Of a stretch of 64,000 nucleotides of DNA, positions 62,661 through 64,000 are shown piece after piece. The stretch spans positions 3,581,767 to 3,645,766 of the forward strand of contig FN649749.1 in NCBI GenBank assembly GCA_000310025.1. Direction: 5' to 3'. The translations under genes and the position numbers were made by a program. Origin of the DNA: Ectocarpus siliculosus (taxonomy: Eukaryota; Sar; Phaeophyceae; Ectocarpales; Ectocarpaceae). Below the pieces are notes generated by a model, which was given only the letters and a program-made list of their open reading frames with translations, did not search any database and was not told the origin of the DNA. The first letter of the stretch is position 1. Each line of letters opens with the position of its first letter.

Positions 62661-63056
62661 TTGAGCGCTTACGCGCCAACCAAACGCCCGGAATTTTCGA
62701 TGCCACCCTTGCACAACCAACTCCATTACACTCACAGGCCTCAAAGGTCGACTAAGCCATCGAACGTTCCCAGAGGTAGCGCCGTCAGCCCGGATCCGGA
62801 CAGGGTTCTGCAACCGAACAATGCGGGGGAGCCAATTTACCACCATTCGTGTACTTCGGCCTACATCGTTCCCCGTGTGGTGACAGCCGTAGACCCCCGA
62901 ACTTCCGATACGCAGCACACACAGACTCAAAGGGAAAGGATAAGGCTCCTTGGCTTCTTGTTTGGTGTTGCCACAGTAAGTTTTGTTGCTTCGCCTGGTT
63001 TATCTGCTATGTCTATTTTGTTGGGTCTTGAGGGAATGCGTTGGAGCAAGTGGTGA
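62661..63056 (+). CDS. Open frame of 131 codons, unknown
   Basis: The first two thirds are proline- and polar-rich. The end has a hydrophobic segment (LLGFLFGVATVSFVASPGLS). The minus strand is also open across much of the same DNA (62927-63232), so the strand is uncertain and no family is recognised. Confidence 0.15.
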   Translation: MSAYAPTKRPEFSMPPLHNQLHYTHRPQRSTKPSNVPRGSAVSPDPDRVLQPNNAGEPIYHHSCTSAYIVPRVVTAVDPRTSDTQHTQTQRERIRLLGFLFGVATVSFVASPGLSAMSILLGLEGMRWSKW

Positions 63057-63244
63057 AGTCGAGCGTTGGTGACCGCGGTATTGGCATCTTGAACGTATTC
63101 CGCCTTTCCGCTCTCAAACATTTTCCTTGTGAATGCTGCCGGATCATTTTCCCCGAAACGTGTCTGTTTGGGGATGATGGAATTATCTGTGGTGTATGAT
63201 GGAATTTGTCTGGGGTGTATGTACCAGTGCAATAGGAAAATATA

Positions 63245-63344
63245 NNNNNNNNNNNNNNNNNNNNNNNNNNNNNNNNNNNNNNNNNNNNNNNNNNNNNNNN
63301 NNNNNNNNNNNNNNNNNNNNNNNNNNNNNNNNNNNNNNNNNNNN
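63245..63344. other. Assembly gap (100 N)
   Basis: Exactly 100 undetermined bases of unknown real length. Confidence 0.99.
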
Positions 63345-64000
63345 GGCCAACGCCCTGTCCGAGGACAACGACACTAATTGCAGTGTCACAGACAAGTCGA
63401 GGTAAGCAGTTACGTATTAGGCCGATAACAGGAACTTGACCGAAAACAGGATACTGCATAGTCTAAGCCTTAGGACGACGCAGTTTTGAACGACAGTATG
63501 CCGTATTTTGTTTTTCTTTGTGGGTGGCCCAAACTCTTCTGATCCCCTGCAAGCTCCTCGCACAGTTGGAGGTTTTCCTGGACCCGATCAAAAGGTAGCT
63601 CCACGTACGCCATGGAGGGAAACCCTATCAACAGTTTCGAGGCCTGCACCCGAGATCAGATGTATTCCCGAAGCCGGGTCTACTGCACGCATTCATAGAT
63701 GGTTCGTTCAATACAGCAAAGAAAATCAATCGTGTCCAAGACACACGGCTTCGCCCAACAATTCCCCCCTTTTGCCGTACAAGGGCAACGAAACTACATG
63801 CTGACCAGCACGGCGACAAAAGGGAGCCTGTAGCTCTATCTGTCAAGACGACGTGGACGCCCACGTTCGTGTGTGAACTACGTGTAAGCCGTCGCGGAGT
63901 ACAAACCATTCGTCGCCAGAACAAAGGAAGTTCAATAGAAAACTGTAGCTGTCACCCATCGACCCCCTTGTGATGGCCAAGGATCAACCCATCTTGAAAG
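63345..64000. other. Window end, no supported gene
   Basis: Only short overlapping frames are present (63508-63804 plus, 63628-63924 minus), without recognisable motifs. Confidence 0.45.

Noticed and set aside
1-64000. Bacterial-style features (operons, CRISPR, ribosome binding sites)
   Set aside because: The intron structure of every recognised gene shows a nuclear eukaryotic genome; no regularly spaced CRISPR-like array is present.

Overview
The window is nuclear DNA from an intron-rich photosynthetic eukaryote. The best fit is a brown alga (Ectocarpus-like stramenopile). Every gene I can assemble is cut into many short exons (54-295 bp) by GT-AG introns of several hundred bases. The two clearest genes belong to photorespiration, and one 72-bp, 24-codon leucine-rich-repeat exon has the one-repeat-per-exon style known from Ectocarpus. 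The taxon is an inference from these traits, not a sequence match. Two runs of exactly 100 N (17935-18034 and 63245-63344) are assembly gaps.

Layout. (1) 2385-7096 and 12981-19191, minus strand: tandem duplicates of a seven-exon glycosyltransferase-like gene with an H-x-R-S-G-D motif of fucosyltransferase type. Exon phases match throughout and exon lengths match or nearly match; one exon is almost identical between copies, which suggests gene conversion. The 5' ends are unresolved. A weak small plus-strand gene may lie between them (8.6-10.4 kb). (2) 19.2-26.6 kb: no gene I can support; inverted repeats, decayed MITE-like sequence and microsatellites. (3) 26640-43679, minus strand: a near-complete glycine decarboxylase P-protein gene (GLDC), 22 exons and 990 residues in one consistent reading frame; only the initiating exon is missing. 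(4) 44806/46222-55422, plus strand: an LrgA-LrgB fusion protein of the plastidic glycolate/glycerate translocator type (PLGG1-like), at least 10 exons. (5) 55.4-64 kb: sparse; a MITE, a TCATGACC-rich array, one LRR exon, and possible pieces of cysteine-rich or Ig-like secreted proteins.

How the genes relate. The GLDC and PLGG1-like genes are head to head, about 1.1-2.5 kb apart. One product would move glycolate and glycerate across the plastid envelope; the other decarboxylates the glycine made downstream in mitochondria. A shared bidirectional promoter is a reasonable hypothesis. The duplicated glycosyltransferase-like genes could act on fucosylated glycans or sulfated fucans, but their substrate cannot be read from the sequence.

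Mobile and repeated DNA is abundant and mostly intronic or gene-flanking: a 218-bp TA-flanked MITE family (five sites), a 1.57-kb TIR element in an intron of the second glycosyltransferase copy with an 89-bp-arm hairpin inside it, a 0.68-kb TIR element in a PLGG1-like intron, and several minisatellites.
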